In this document: one piece after another, positions 1 to 5,677 of the stretch
Layout of the letters: every line of letters begins with the position of its first letter
How positions within the stretch are numbered: the stretch's first letter is position 1
DNA from: Actinomycetota bacterium
GTDB lineage: Bacteria > Actinomycetota > Thermoleophilia > Gaiellales > Gaiellaceae
Direction: 5' to 3'
NCBI GenBank assembly: GCA_019234175.1
Contig: JAFALP010000031.1
Span: 1-10,016 of the forward strand
DNA length: 10,016 nucleotides
The notes under the pieces: model-generated
What the model was told of the DNA's origin: nothing
What the model saw: the letters and a program-made list of their open reading frames with translations, nothing else
The model's database searches: none
Made by a program: the position numbers and the translations under genes

Positions 1-59
1 GGCCGAGCAGCTCACTCTCGCTATGTGATTGCCTGCCACCCCCGTAGAATCGAGCGGCC
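1..59 (+). promoter_or_regulatory. Leader and putative promoter of the response regulator gene
   Basis: This is the non-coding stretch before the GTG at 60. A TAGAAT hexamer at 45-50 fits the TANNNT -10 pattern usual in high-GC actinobacteria. It lies 9 bases before the GTG, so transcription would begin within a few bases of the start codon. No convincing -35 is seen: TATGTG at 22-27 has the right spacing but a poor sequence. No Shine-Dalgarno sequence precedes the GTG, which agrees with a leaderless or near-leaderless mRNA. Bases 2-28 read in frame as a short peptide tail ending in TGA at 26-28. They could be the last residues of an upstream plus-strand gene, but too little is visible to call it. 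The promoter is inferred from the motif alone. Confidence 0.3.
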
Positions 60-686
60 GTGACGACATCCGAGATCACAACGCTGATCGTCGACGACCA
101 CGAGGTCGTGCGCGATGGGCTCCGTCTCTCGCTGAGCCGCGCACCGCACATCCGTGTGATCGGCGAAGCGGCCGACGGCGAAGCGGCCGTCGAGCTTGCC
201 GAGCGGCGCAAGCCCAACGTCGTGATCATGGACGTCCGCATGCCGGGCATGGACGGGCTCGAGGCGACGAAGCTCCTCACCGAGCGCGTCCCCGACAGCG
301 CGGTCCTCATCTTCACGGCGTACAGCGAGCGCAGCCTCCTCAGCCGCGGCCTCGAGTCGGGCGCGAAGGGCTACGTCCTCAAGGAGGCGCCGCACGAGAC
401 GCTCCTCCGCGCGATCGAGAAGGTCGCGAGCGGCGAGGGCTACGTCGATCCCGCGCTCATGCCGGCGTTCCTCACCGGCAAGGACAAGGACGACATGCTC
501 ACCTCGCGCGAGCGGGAGATCCTCCAGCTCCTCGCCGACGGCATGTCGAATGCGGACGTTGCGACGAAGCTCTTCATCAGCCAGGAGACGGTGAAGAGCC
601 ACGTGCGGCACATCCTCGCCAAGCTCGAGGCGGACACGCGCACGCACGCGGTCGCGATCGCGCTGCGGGAAGCGATCATCGATTAA
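60..686 (+). CDS. NarL/FixJ-type response regulator (REC + LuxR HTH)
   Basis: This is a 208-residue two-component response regulator, probably a cytoplasmic transcription factor that binds DNA when phosphorylated. The N-terminal receiver domain (about residues 6-122) has the acidic pair D12-D13, phospho-acceptor D58 in the context VIMDVRMPGMDG, the switch T86 and the conserved K108. The C-terminal LuxR-type helix-turn-helix (about 147-205) shows TSREREILQLLADGMSN, followed by the recognition-helix motif SQETVKSHV. The length is normal for the NarL family. The GTG at 60 is the only start that keeps the whole first beta strand. The stop codon overlaps the probable start of the histidine kinase-like gene, so the two form a cognate two-component pair in one transcript. 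The regulon cannot be told from the sequence. Confidence 0.93.
   Translation: MTTSEITTLIVDDHEVVRDGLRLSLSRAPHIRVIGEAADGEAAVELAERRKPNVVIMDVRMPGMDGLEATKLLTERVPDSAVLIFTAYSERSLLSRGLESGAKGYVLKEAPHETLLRAIEKVASGEGYVDPALMPAFLTGKDKDDMLTSREREILQLLADGMSNADVATKLFISQETVKSHVRHILAKLEADTRTHAVAIALREAIID
161..189 (+). repeat. 14-bp direct repeat inside the receiver domain
   Basis: The 14-base unit CGGCGAAGCGGCCG occurs at 161-174 and again at 176-189, a period of 15 bases or five codons. It encodes GEAAD followed by GEAAV. Sequences close to GEAADGEEAV are common at this point in NarL-family receivers, so the repeat probably reflects the protein sequence plus uniform codon choice rather than a recent duplication. 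Confidence 0.8.
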
Positions 687-1317
687 CGACGGGCCGCGCC
701 CGACCGAAGAGATCCTCGCCGCCGAGCAGGACGAGCGCCGGCGCATCGCACTGTTCCTCCACGACGGCCCCGTGCAGTCGCTCGCGGGCGTCGCGCTCAT
801 GCTCGACGCCGCCGCCAACTTCCTCGAGCGCGGCGAGAACGACCAGGCGGGCGAGGTGCTGACGCGCGCGCTCGAGCGCACGCGCCTGACGATCGGCGAG
901 CTGCGCGATCTCTCGTTCAACCTCGAGCCGGTCGTCCTCCGCGATCACGGCATCAGCACGGCGCTGCACGCGCTGGGAGACGACCGCGGCGCCGGGATCG
1001 CCGTCACCATCGACGTCGCCGCCGCCGAGCGGCTCGGCGAGCGGACGCAGGCGGCGCTGTACGCGATCGTGCGCGAAGCGCTCGAGGGAGCGATTCGCCG
1101 CGGGCCGCCGACCGTGTTCTCCGTCCGCGTGCGGCCGGAGGACGACGGGACGCTCGCGGTCGAGATCCACGACGACGCGCCCGGCGAACGCCGGCGCCGT
1201 TCCCTCGAGGTGCTGTCGGAGCGTGCGCGCACGCTCGGCGCTGCGCTGCGCGTCGAGCAGGAGGAGGAGGGCACGACGATGGTGCTCAGCCTCCCGGAAT
1301 ATCCGCGGGGCGAGTAG
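682..1317 (+). CDS. Small soluble HisKA_3-type histidine kinase-like protein with a non-canonical start
   Basis: This is probably the partner sensor kinase of the preceding response regulator: about 211 residues, with no membrane segment or sensor domain. From an ATT at 682, residues 15-34 carry the HisKA_3 H-box, EQDERRRIALFLHDGPVQSL, with phospho-acceptor H27. A helical dimerisation region and an HATPase_c-like region follow (about 118-205). No ATG, GTG or TTG is in frame between the upstream stop (592-594) and a GTG at 772. That GTG lies after the H-box and would remove H27. The conserved H-box reaches back to at least 721, so translation must begin earlier. ATT at 682, overlapping the regulator's TAA, or ATC at 712 are the candidates. 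The ATP-binding motifs are degenerate: the N-box Asn is G136 in REALEGAIRRG, and the G1 box reads DAPG (165-168) instead of DGxG. Phosphatase or scaffold activity is possible; autokinase activity is doubtful. Confidence 0.75.
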   Translation: MNDGPRPTEEILAAEQDERRRIALFLHDGPVQSLAGVALMLDAAANFLERGENDQAGEVLTRALERTRLTIGELRDLSFNLEPVVLRDHGISTALHALGDDRGAGIAVTIDVAAAERLGERTQAALYAIVREALEGAIRRGPPTVFSVRVRPEDDGTLAVEIHDDAPGERRRRSLEVLSERARTLGAALRVEQEEEGTTMVLSLPEYPRGE

Positions 1318-1330
1318 GATCCGCGCCGCG

Positions 1331-1513
1331 ATGGCGGACGGGCATCTTCTCTACGTCTGGAGCACGTCCGGCTACGAGCTGCGCGAGGAGCCGGGCGACG
1401 TGCCCGCGGTCGGCGCGGCGATCGAGCAGGACGGGCGCACGTTGCACGTGACGAAGGTCGGCCCGTCGCCGCTGCCGAACGACCGGCGGCTGTGCGCGTA
1501 CCTCACCGACTAG
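1331..1513 (+). CDS. Small hypothetical protein, 60 residues
   Basis: This is a 60-residue acidic protein of unknown function beginning MADGHLLYVWSTSGYELRE. It has no signal peptide, membrane segment or cysteine. Its segments HLLYVWSTSGYEL, VGAAIEQDGRTLHVTKVGPSPLP and RRLCAYL read like a compact beta-rich domain, not a chance reading frame. The frame stays open upstream to 1223, but that extension is arginine-rich shadow of the kinase gene, so the ATG at 1331 is preferred. It lies 13 bases after the kinase stop, and AGGA at 1316-1319 could serve as a weak ribosome binding site. The gene ends 11 bases inside the end of the convergent FAD oxidoreductase gene. I recognise no named family. Confidence 0.65.
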   Translation: MADGHLLYVWSTSGYELREEPGDVPAVGAAIEQDGRTLHVTKVGPSPLPNDRRLCAYLTD

Positions 1514-2495
1514 AGGCTGCGTCCTCGGCGGCCGCGAGGCCGAGCACGAGCGCCTGCGCGAGGCCGCTCGAGTAGCCGCCCGTGGCGACCCCGCCGACGT
1601 CGACGCCTGCCGCCCACACGCCCTCGAGCCCGCGCACACGCGCGTTTGCATCCACGCGGAGGCCGCCGATCGTGTGCGTGAGGCCTGCGCGAACGTGCAC
1701 GGCGATGCGGCCGTCCCTCCGCACGACGACGGTGCCGCCCGCGGCGCGCGCGGCCTCGATGTGCTCGTTCGTGTGCTCGACGACGTACCACGCGCTCGGG
1801 CCGATGAGCTGCGCGAGGTCGTTCTCGTGCCACGCCACCTTCCGTGGCGTGATGTCGCGCCCCTCGTCGGTGAGGACGCGCGCCTCGGCGCCGTAGAGCT
1901 GCGCCAGCCGGACGAAGTCCTCCTCGTGGATGCGCGCGGGACGTGCCGGCATCACGCGCCCGTAGAACTCCCCCATCCCGTGCGTCACCTCGGCGCCCTG
2001 CGCGAGCGCCCAGTCGAGGCCGTCGCCGGAGCTCCACGGGTTCGCGCGCAGGAAGAGGCCGCGCTCCTCGGCGAGCCTCCGTCCGAAGCCGCCGGTGGCG
2101 AGCACGAGTGGCGACGGCGCGTCCGCCGGAAACGGCGTCTGCAGCCGCACGTCCACGCGCGACGCGAGGAGCTCGGTCAGCGCACGCGGATCGAAGCGCT
2201 TCCCGGTCGTGCGCCGGTTCTCCGTGTCCTGCCACACCGGCTCCGCGCCGAGCGACACGAGCCACGCGAGCGCGTCGTCGAGCCGCTCCCACACGAGGCG
2301 CTGCAGCTCCTCCTCGCCGCCGGGACAGTCCGCGCGGAAGTCCTCCCACTCGAGGTGCCGCCAGACCACGCAGCTCGAGAGGAGCATCGAGCCGCCGGCG
2401 CGGCTGCCCTTCTCGACGACGACGGCATCGAGCCCGAGCTCGCGGGCGCGCACGGCGGCGACGAGCCCCGCCATTCCGGCGCCTGCGACGAGCAC
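1503..2495 (-). CDS. Short FAD-dependent oxidoreductase (FAD_binding_2 / fumarate reductase flavoprotein-like)
   Basis: This is a flavoprotein of 330 residues. The N-terminal dinucleotide-binding fold is clear: GAGMAG at 5-10, followed by E28 at the end of the second beta strand, which binds the ADP ribose of FAD, and then GSRAGGSM. The C-terminal FAD contact region reads GVWAAGVDVGGVATGGYSSG, typical of the fumarate reductase/ketosteroid dehydrogenase superfamily. Members of that group are usually 450-570 residues long, so the substrate-capping domain here is reduced. The substrate is unknown. The GTG at 2495 directly follows the TGA of the VOC gene in the same frame, so the protein begins almost at the first beta strand. 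No Shine-Dalgarno sequence is obvious, and translation probably depends on re-initiation after the VOC gene. The gene ends convergently with the small hypothetical protein. Confidence 0.82.
   Translation of the reverse strand: MLVAGAGMAGLVAAVRARELGLDAVVVEKGSRAGGSMLLSSCVVWRHLEWEDFRADCPGGEEELQRLVWERLDDALAWLVSLGAEPVWQDTENRRTTGKRFDPRALTELLASRVDVRLQTPFPADAPSPLVLATGGFGRRLAEERGLFLRANPWSSGDGLDWALAQGAEVTHGMGEFYGRVMPARPARIHEEDFVRLAQLYGAEARVLTDEGRDITPRKVAWHENDLAQLIGPSAWYVVEHTNEHIEAARAAGGTVVVRRDGRIAVHVRAGLTHTIGGLRVDANARVRGLEGVWAAGVDVGGVATGGYSSGLAQALVLGLAAAEDAASSR
1831..1851. repeat. Perfect 8-bp inverted repeat with a 5-base loop inside the FAD gene
   Basis: CACGCCAC (1831-1838) and GTGGCGTG (1844-1851) are exact reverse complements separated by CTTCC. 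The stem would be strong because it is GC-rich. Neither strand has a T-run after it, so it is not an intrinsic terminator. It lies inside the codons for the ITPRKVAW region of the flavoprotein. A role in mRNA structure is possible, but chance is also credible in DNA this GC-rich. Confidence 0.5.
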
Positions 2496-3167
2496 TCAGG
2501 TGAGCGAGAACGTCGGCTTGTGCTCGACGTACTCGAGCCGCACGCTCTCGGGACCGCGCAGGAAGACCGCGTAGGTGTTCGGCGCGTCGACGACGTTGTC
2601 GATGCCCACGCCGAGGTCGTTCGCGGCGGCGATGTGCTCGTCCGCCGAGTCGACGAGCACGGCGATGTGGTTGAGCAGCGGCTTCTCGGGAGCGCCCGGG
2701 TCGCCGGAGTGGAACTCGACGAACGCGCCGCCCACCCCGACGCGCGGGCATCGGGAGGCCCCGGGCGGGGCGGGATCGAATCCGAGCATGGCGTACTCGG
2801 CCGCGGTCTCCTCCGGCGTCGCCGAGTACAGCGCGACGTGGTCGAGGTCGTAGTCGACGTCGGTGGGCGCTTGGACGACGCCGAGACGCACGCCCTCGGA
2901 GAGGTCGTACCACCGCTCGCCGCCGGGGAGACGTGCGACGCGGAGCGCCACGTGCTTCAGCGCACCGCGCTCGCGCGGCCCCTCGGCGGCGAACAGCGTC
3001 AGCTTGCCGCGGCGCGCATCCGACCCGACGAGCGTGAATGCGTCGGTGCGGTCGATCACGTGCATACCGAGCTCCGTCGTCACGAAGTCGGCGATGGTGT
3101 CGCGGTCGGCGAGCCAGTACGCGACGTGGTCGAGCTTGGTCGGGTTCACACCGGCAGCGTAGGTCAT
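2496..3167 (-). CDS. Two-domain VOC superfamily protein (glyoxalase/dioxygenase fold)
   Basis: This is a 223-residue protein with two consecutive vicinal oxygen chelate domains. The first (about residues 10-90) begins KLDHVAYW and includes RRGKLTLF and LKHVALRV. The second (about 105-220) begins LDHVALYS and includes FVEFHSGD, LLNHIAVLV and the closing strand VRLEYVEHKP. Histidines in the LDHVA and NHIAV positions and glutamate in LEYVE are the usual metal-ligand sites of the fold. At 223 residues it is shorter than the extradiol dioxygenases of about 290, so the reaction cannot be named. The ATG at 3167 is chosen because it makes an ATGA overlap with the stop of the upstream gene and has GGAGG just before it. 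The spacing of only two bases is tight, and GTG at 3149 is an alternative start. The flavoprotein follows immediately. Confidence 0.85.
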   Translation of the reverse strand: MTYAAGVNPTKLDHVAYWLADRDTIADFVTTELGMHVIDRTDAFTLVGSDARRGKLTLFAAEGPRERGALKHVALRVARLPGGERWYDLSEGVRLGVVQAPTDVDYDLDHVALYSATPEETAAEYAMLGFDPAPPGASRCPRVGVGGAFVEFHSGDPGAPEKPLLNHIAVLVDSADEHIAAANDLGVGIDNVVDAPNTYAVFLRGPESVRLEYVEHKPTFSLT

Positions 3168-3499
3168 TTCCTCCGGTCTACGGCGCGCTGCAGCTGCTGC
3201 TTGTTCATGCGCGAGCGTCCGGCGATGTTCATCCGCTTCGCCTCGTTGTACAGCTGCTCCTTCGTGCGGCCCCGCGGGCCGCTCGTGCCGGAGCGCTTCC
3301 CGCCCCGGTGGCCGGACGACACGTCGGTGCGCGAGAGCCGCGACGAGGTCTTCGCCTCGCCGCTCCGCGCCCGTTCCTTGTTGACCGTCCGGGCTGCGAT
3401 CTCCTTCGACCGCTTCAGTGAGCGCCCTTGCTTGCGCTCGCTGTCCTTGATGTGCTCGTACTGCCGTTCTCGCTTGTCGGACCATGCCTGCTGAGGCAT
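3164..3499 (-). CDS. ChaB-like / Rho-N domain small basic protein ('plasmid stabilization' family)
   Basis: This is a 111-residue, strongly basic protein. The N-terminal half (about 5-45) has WSDKRERQYEHIKDS and AARTVNKERAR, the pattern of the ChaB-like proteins often annotated as plasmid stabilization proteins. A Ser/Arg/Gly-rich linker (about 50-78) follows. The C-terminus (about 80-111) has TKEQLYNEAKRMNIAGRS and MNKQQLQRAV, a Rho N-terminal (SAP-like) helix pair expected to bind nucleic acid. The ATG at 3499 is preferred over the GTG at 3532 because AAGGAGGG sits seven bases before it, the best Shine-Dalgarno sequence in the window. A nucleic-acid-binding role is likely from charge and fold. 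The 'plasmid stabilization' name is historical, and nothing else here suggests a plasmid. It lies 46 bases after the ferredoxin and overlaps the VOC gene by four. Confidence 0.8.
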   Translation of the reverse strand: MPQQAWSDKRERQYEHIKDSERKQGRSLKRSKEIAARTVNKERARSGEAKTSSRLSRTDVSSGHRGGKRSGTSGPRGRTKEQLYNEAKRMNIAGRSRMNKQQLQRAVDRRK

Positions 3500-3545
3500 A
3501 GGGCATCCCTCCTTTGCAGGAGAAACGCGCACCAGGCTGAGGGAG

Positions 3546-3851
<306 letters not shown>

Positions 3852-3879
3852 GCGGCCACTCTAGTGGACGCGCCCGAGC
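3852..3879 (-). promoter_or_regulatory. Putative leaderless promoter of the ferredoxin gene, with a small palindrome
   Basis: In the 28 bases between the receiver stop and the ferredoxin GTG, the minus strand carries TAGAGT (3863-3858). It matches the TANNNT -10 pattern and lies six bases from the start codon. The same bases lie in a small inverted repeat, CCACT-CT-AGTGG (3856-3867 on the plus strand), which could be an operator half-site pair. No good -35 is seen at the usual spacing, and no Shine-Dalgarno sequence is present. The inference rests on motif and spacing only. Confidence 0.35.
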
Positions 3880-4194
3880 TCAATCCGGAGAACCGATCAG
3901 CTCCGTGACGATCTCCGGCACGCGTTCGACGAGCGCCGACTTCGCGAGCACCTGGTCGAATCCCGCGGCGTTCGCGGCGCGCAGGCCGGAGGTGTCGGTG
4001 TGATTCGTGTACCCGACGATCGGCACGTCCGGATACGTGTCGGCGACCTCCTCGGGATCGATCCGCGCGATGTCGCAGATGACGAGATCGGGGTCGTCGG
4101 TGTGGTCCACGGTGACGAGGCGATGTCCCGGAAGGAGCGCCTCGAGCTTCCCGCGGAAGAACAGGTCGACCCCACAGAGCAGGATCGTTGCCAT
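3880..4194 (-). CDS. Atypical stand-alone receiver-domain protein
   Basis: This is a 104-residue CheY-like fold with no output domain. The strand order fits a receiver: ATILLCGVD, RLVTVD, DLVICD, VPIVGYT, QVLAKS. Aligned to standard receivers, the phospho-acceptor (D41 in LVICDI), switch threonine (T63 in VGYTN) and lysine (K85 in LAKS) are kept. The acidic pair that binds magnesium is replaced by G8-V9 (in LLCGVD). It may therefore be phosphorylated poorly, or act as a phosphorylation-independent adaptor. The ATG at 4194 gives the full first strand; the frame stays open far upstream, but only as shadow of other genes. It diverges from the DUF309 gene and is followed by the ferredoxin 28 bases later. 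The partner kinase or target is unknown. Confidence 0.72.
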   Translation of the reverse strand: MATILLCGVDLFFRGKLEALLPGHRLVTVDHTDDPDLVICDIARIDPEEVADTYPDVPIVGYTNHTDTSGLRAANAAGFDQVLAKSALVERVPEIVTELIGSPD

Positions 4195-4214
4195 GGTGAC
4201 AAGGTTAGAGGGAG
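4195..4214. promoter_or_regulatory. 20-bp divergent gap with a putative leaderless promoter for the receiver gene
   Basis: Only 20 bases separate the start codons of the receiver gene (minus) and the DUF309 gene (plus). On the minus strand TAACCT (4207-4202) fits TANNNT and lies seven bases before the ATG, so transcription would start at or next to the A of that ATG. TTGTAT (4231-4226) upstream, with an 18-base spacer, is a possible weak -35 and lies inside the DUF309 coding region. For the plus strand, GAGGG at 4208-4212 precedes the ATG by only two bases, and no clear -10 is seen. Confidence 0.4.
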
Positions 4215-4538
4215 ATGCACGACCCATACAAGGCGGGGCTCGAGCACATCCGCGCCGGCCGCTGGTTCGAGGCGCACGAGGAGCTCGAGACCGCCTGGCG
4301 CGAGGCGCCCCCGGAGGAGCGCGACTTCTACCAGGGGCTCGTCCACGTGGCGGTGGCCTGGTATCAGCACGGGCGCGGCCGGCCGGTGGCGACGGAGCGG
4401 CAGCTGGAGAAGGCGCTGCGGCGGCTCGAGGCGTTCGAGCCGGAGCACCGCGGCGTCGACGTCCGTGCGCTGCGCTCGCAGCTCGCGGAGCTGCGCGGGT
4501 CGCTCGACCTAGGGGGACGTCAGCCCGATGGCATCTAG
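4215..4538 (+). CDS. DUF309 family protein
   Basis: This is a 107-residue all-helical protein of the DUF309 family. Recognition rests on the family signature: HEELETAWREAP at about 21-32, then RDFYQGLVHVAVAWYQHGRG at about 37-56 and RQLEKALRRLE near 63-73. The HE..LE..W motif may form a small active or binding site, but no function is established. It has no signal peptide or membrane segment. The ATG at 4215 gives the standard N-terminus for the family. The gene stands alone on the plus strand, diverges from the receiver gene across 20 bases, and its last 30 bases overlap the end of ccdA on the other strand. Confidence 0.83.
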   Translation: MHDPYKAGLEHIRAGRWFEAHEELETAWREAPPEERDFYQGLVHVAVAWYQHGRGRPVATERQLEKALRRLEAFEPEHRGVDVRALRSQLAELRGSLDLGGRQPDGI

Positions 4539-5219
4539 CGTCCGGTTCACCGCCACGTGCAGCCACCAGTCGCGGTGGAAGAACAGGAGGAGGCCGAGCG
4601 CGACGAGGGTCACGCCGCTTCCCACCTGGATGATCGAGTAGCGGTTCCGCAGCCAGCGAAAACCGGACATCGCGCGTCCGAAGGCGACGCCGGCGGTGAG
4701 GAACGCGGCCCCGAGGCCGAGCGCGTACGCCGCCAGGAGCGCCGCGCCCTTCAGCAGCGTCCCTGTGCTGCTCGTGAGCACGAGCACGGCGGCGAGCACG
4801 GTGCCGATGCACGGGGCTGCGCACACGGCGAACGCGCCGCCGAGCAGCGCGCGCGAGCCGCGCCGGCGCGCTCCGGCGAGCAGGCCGGGCGCGAGCACGC
4901 GGTCGGGCACGGGGAGCAGCCCGACGAACGCGAGGCCGAGCACGACGAGGACGAAGCCGGCGATGTCGGTCTGCGCACTCGTCGAGACGGCGTTGCCGAT
5001 CTCCGCCGCGCCTGCGCCGACGGCGACGAAGACGACCGTGAAGCCGAGGATGAACGGGATGCTCGCGACCACGACGCGGCGTGCGGCGCCGGTGCGCGCG
5101 AGCTCGCCGGGTGCGACGCCGGAGACGGCGGAGAGGTAGCCGGGCACGAGGGGGAGCACGCACGGCGTGACGACGGACGCGTAGCCGGCGCCGAACGAGA
5201 CGAGGAGGCGGACGAGCAT
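4509..5219 (-). CDS. ccdA: CcdA-type cytochrome c biogenesis / thiol-disulfide transporter
   Basis: This is a polytopic membrane protein of 236 residues that passes reducing equivalents from cytoplasmic thioredoxin to extracytoplasmic thiol-redox proteins. The two conserved cysteine sites of the CcdA/DsbD-beta family are present: C20 in VVTPCVLPLVPGY and C137 in CAAPCIGTVLAA. About six hydrophobic segments can be seen (residues 3-32, 48-70, 84-104, 124-148, 154-176, 190-212). The length is normal for CcdA. The ATG at 5219 overlaps the CcmH stop by one base (TGATG). It is the last gene of the minus-strand operon, downstream of its expected clients TlpA and CcmH. The 3' end overlaps the DUF309 gene by 30 bases, leaving no room for a separate terminator. 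Confidence 0.92.
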   Translation of the reverse strand: MLVRLLVSFGAGYASVVTPCVLPLVPGYLSAVSGVAPGELARTGAARRVVVASIPFILGFTVVFVAVGAGAAEIGNAVSTSAQTDIAGFVLVVLGLAFVGLLPVPDRVLAPGLLAGARRRGSRALLGGAFAVCAAPCIGTVLAAVLVLTSSTGTLLKGAALLAAYALGLGAAFLTAGVAFGRAMSGFRWLRNRYSIIQVGSGVTLVALGLLLFFHRDWWLHVAVNRTLDAIGLTSP

Positions 5220-5677
5220 CAGTCCAGGCCGGCGAGGAGCTCGTCGAGCCGGCGTTCGGTCTCGGGGTCGAGCGGGTCCTCCCCGGGCTCGTCGTCGGGC
5301 CCGCGCGTTCTGCTCCACCGCCACACGCCCACGGCGAGAAGCGCGGCGCCCGCGAGCACGCTGCCGATCGGCAGCCACCACGCGAGCAGGTCGAACCCCT
5401 TGTGCGGCGGCGCGGCGAGGATCCCCTGCCCGAAGTTCCCGACGAGCTCGTTCTCGATCTGCTGGGCCGTCCAGCACTGCGCGATCCGCTTCGAGATCTG
5501 CGCCTTGATCTGCTGCGCCGCCGGCGCCTCCGACATGTCGAGCGTCGTGTGACAAGTCGGGCACATGATCTGGCCCTCGAGATACGAGAGCGACGTCTTC
5601 GGATGCGCGCACGCGGCGGCTGCCGGGCCGGCGATCACGAGCGCGGCCGCCGCGGCCGCGAGCGCCTTCACGATCAC
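5219..5677 (-). CDS. ccmH: CcmH-type cytochrome c maturation protein
   Basis: This is a 152-residue membrane-anchored thiol oxidoreductase of cytochrome c maturation, thought to act on apocytochrome disulfides outside the cell membrane. The family motif LRCPxC appears as IMCPTC, with C39 and C42. It is followed by APAAQQIKAQISKRI and the conserved NFGQGILAAPP, then a transmembrane helix (about residues 95-119) and a short cytoplasmic acidic tail. A hydrophobic alanine-rich N-terminal signal (residues 4-22) precedes C23; AAAC is a weak lipobox, so lipoprotein processing is possible but unsure. The GTG at 5677 overlaps the stop of the upstream tlpA-like gene as GTGA. A second GTG is two codons further in. 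The gene lies between a TlpA/CcmG-like gene and ccdA, which supports the assignment. Confidence 0.88.
   Translation of the reverse strand: MIVKALAAAAAALVIAGPAAAACAHPKTSLSYLEGQIMCPTCHTTLDMSEAPAAQQIKAQISKRIAQCWTAQQIENELVGNFGQGILAAPPHKGFDLLAWWLPIGSVLAGAALLAVGVWRWSRTRGPDDEPGEDPLDPETERRLDELLAGLD

Noticed and set aside
2..28. Possible C-terminal end of an upstream plus-strand gene (frame ending in TGA at 26-28)
   Set aside because: Only eight residues are visible and no family can be recognised, so it is mentioned with the leader region instead of being called a gene.
772..1317. GTG at 772 as the start of the kinase-like gene
   Set aside because: It falls inside the conserved H-box (after LHDGP) and would remove the phospho-acceptor histidine, although the upstream codons in frame plainly encode the conserved helix.
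1831..1851. The hairpin in the FAD gene as an intrinsic terminator
   Set aside because: There is no T-run on either strand and it lies inside a coding region that continues for over 300 bases.
1674..3494. A 606-codon open frame on the plus strand
   Set aside because: It lies opposite the FAD, VOC and ChaB-like genes, all with clear family motifs. Its translation is low-complexity, rich in R, E, V and A, with no domain, as expected for antisense shadow in GC-rich DNA.
3880..5163. A 427-codon minus-strand frame ending with the receiver domain
   Set aside because: Only the last 104 codons make sense. The rest is arginine/proline-rich out-of-frame reading across ccdA and DUF309. The receiver start is set at 4194.
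5643..5659. Two copies of GCGGCCGC separated by one base
   Set aside because: They encode the poly-alanine core of the CcmH signal sequence, and alanine codon bias explains them.
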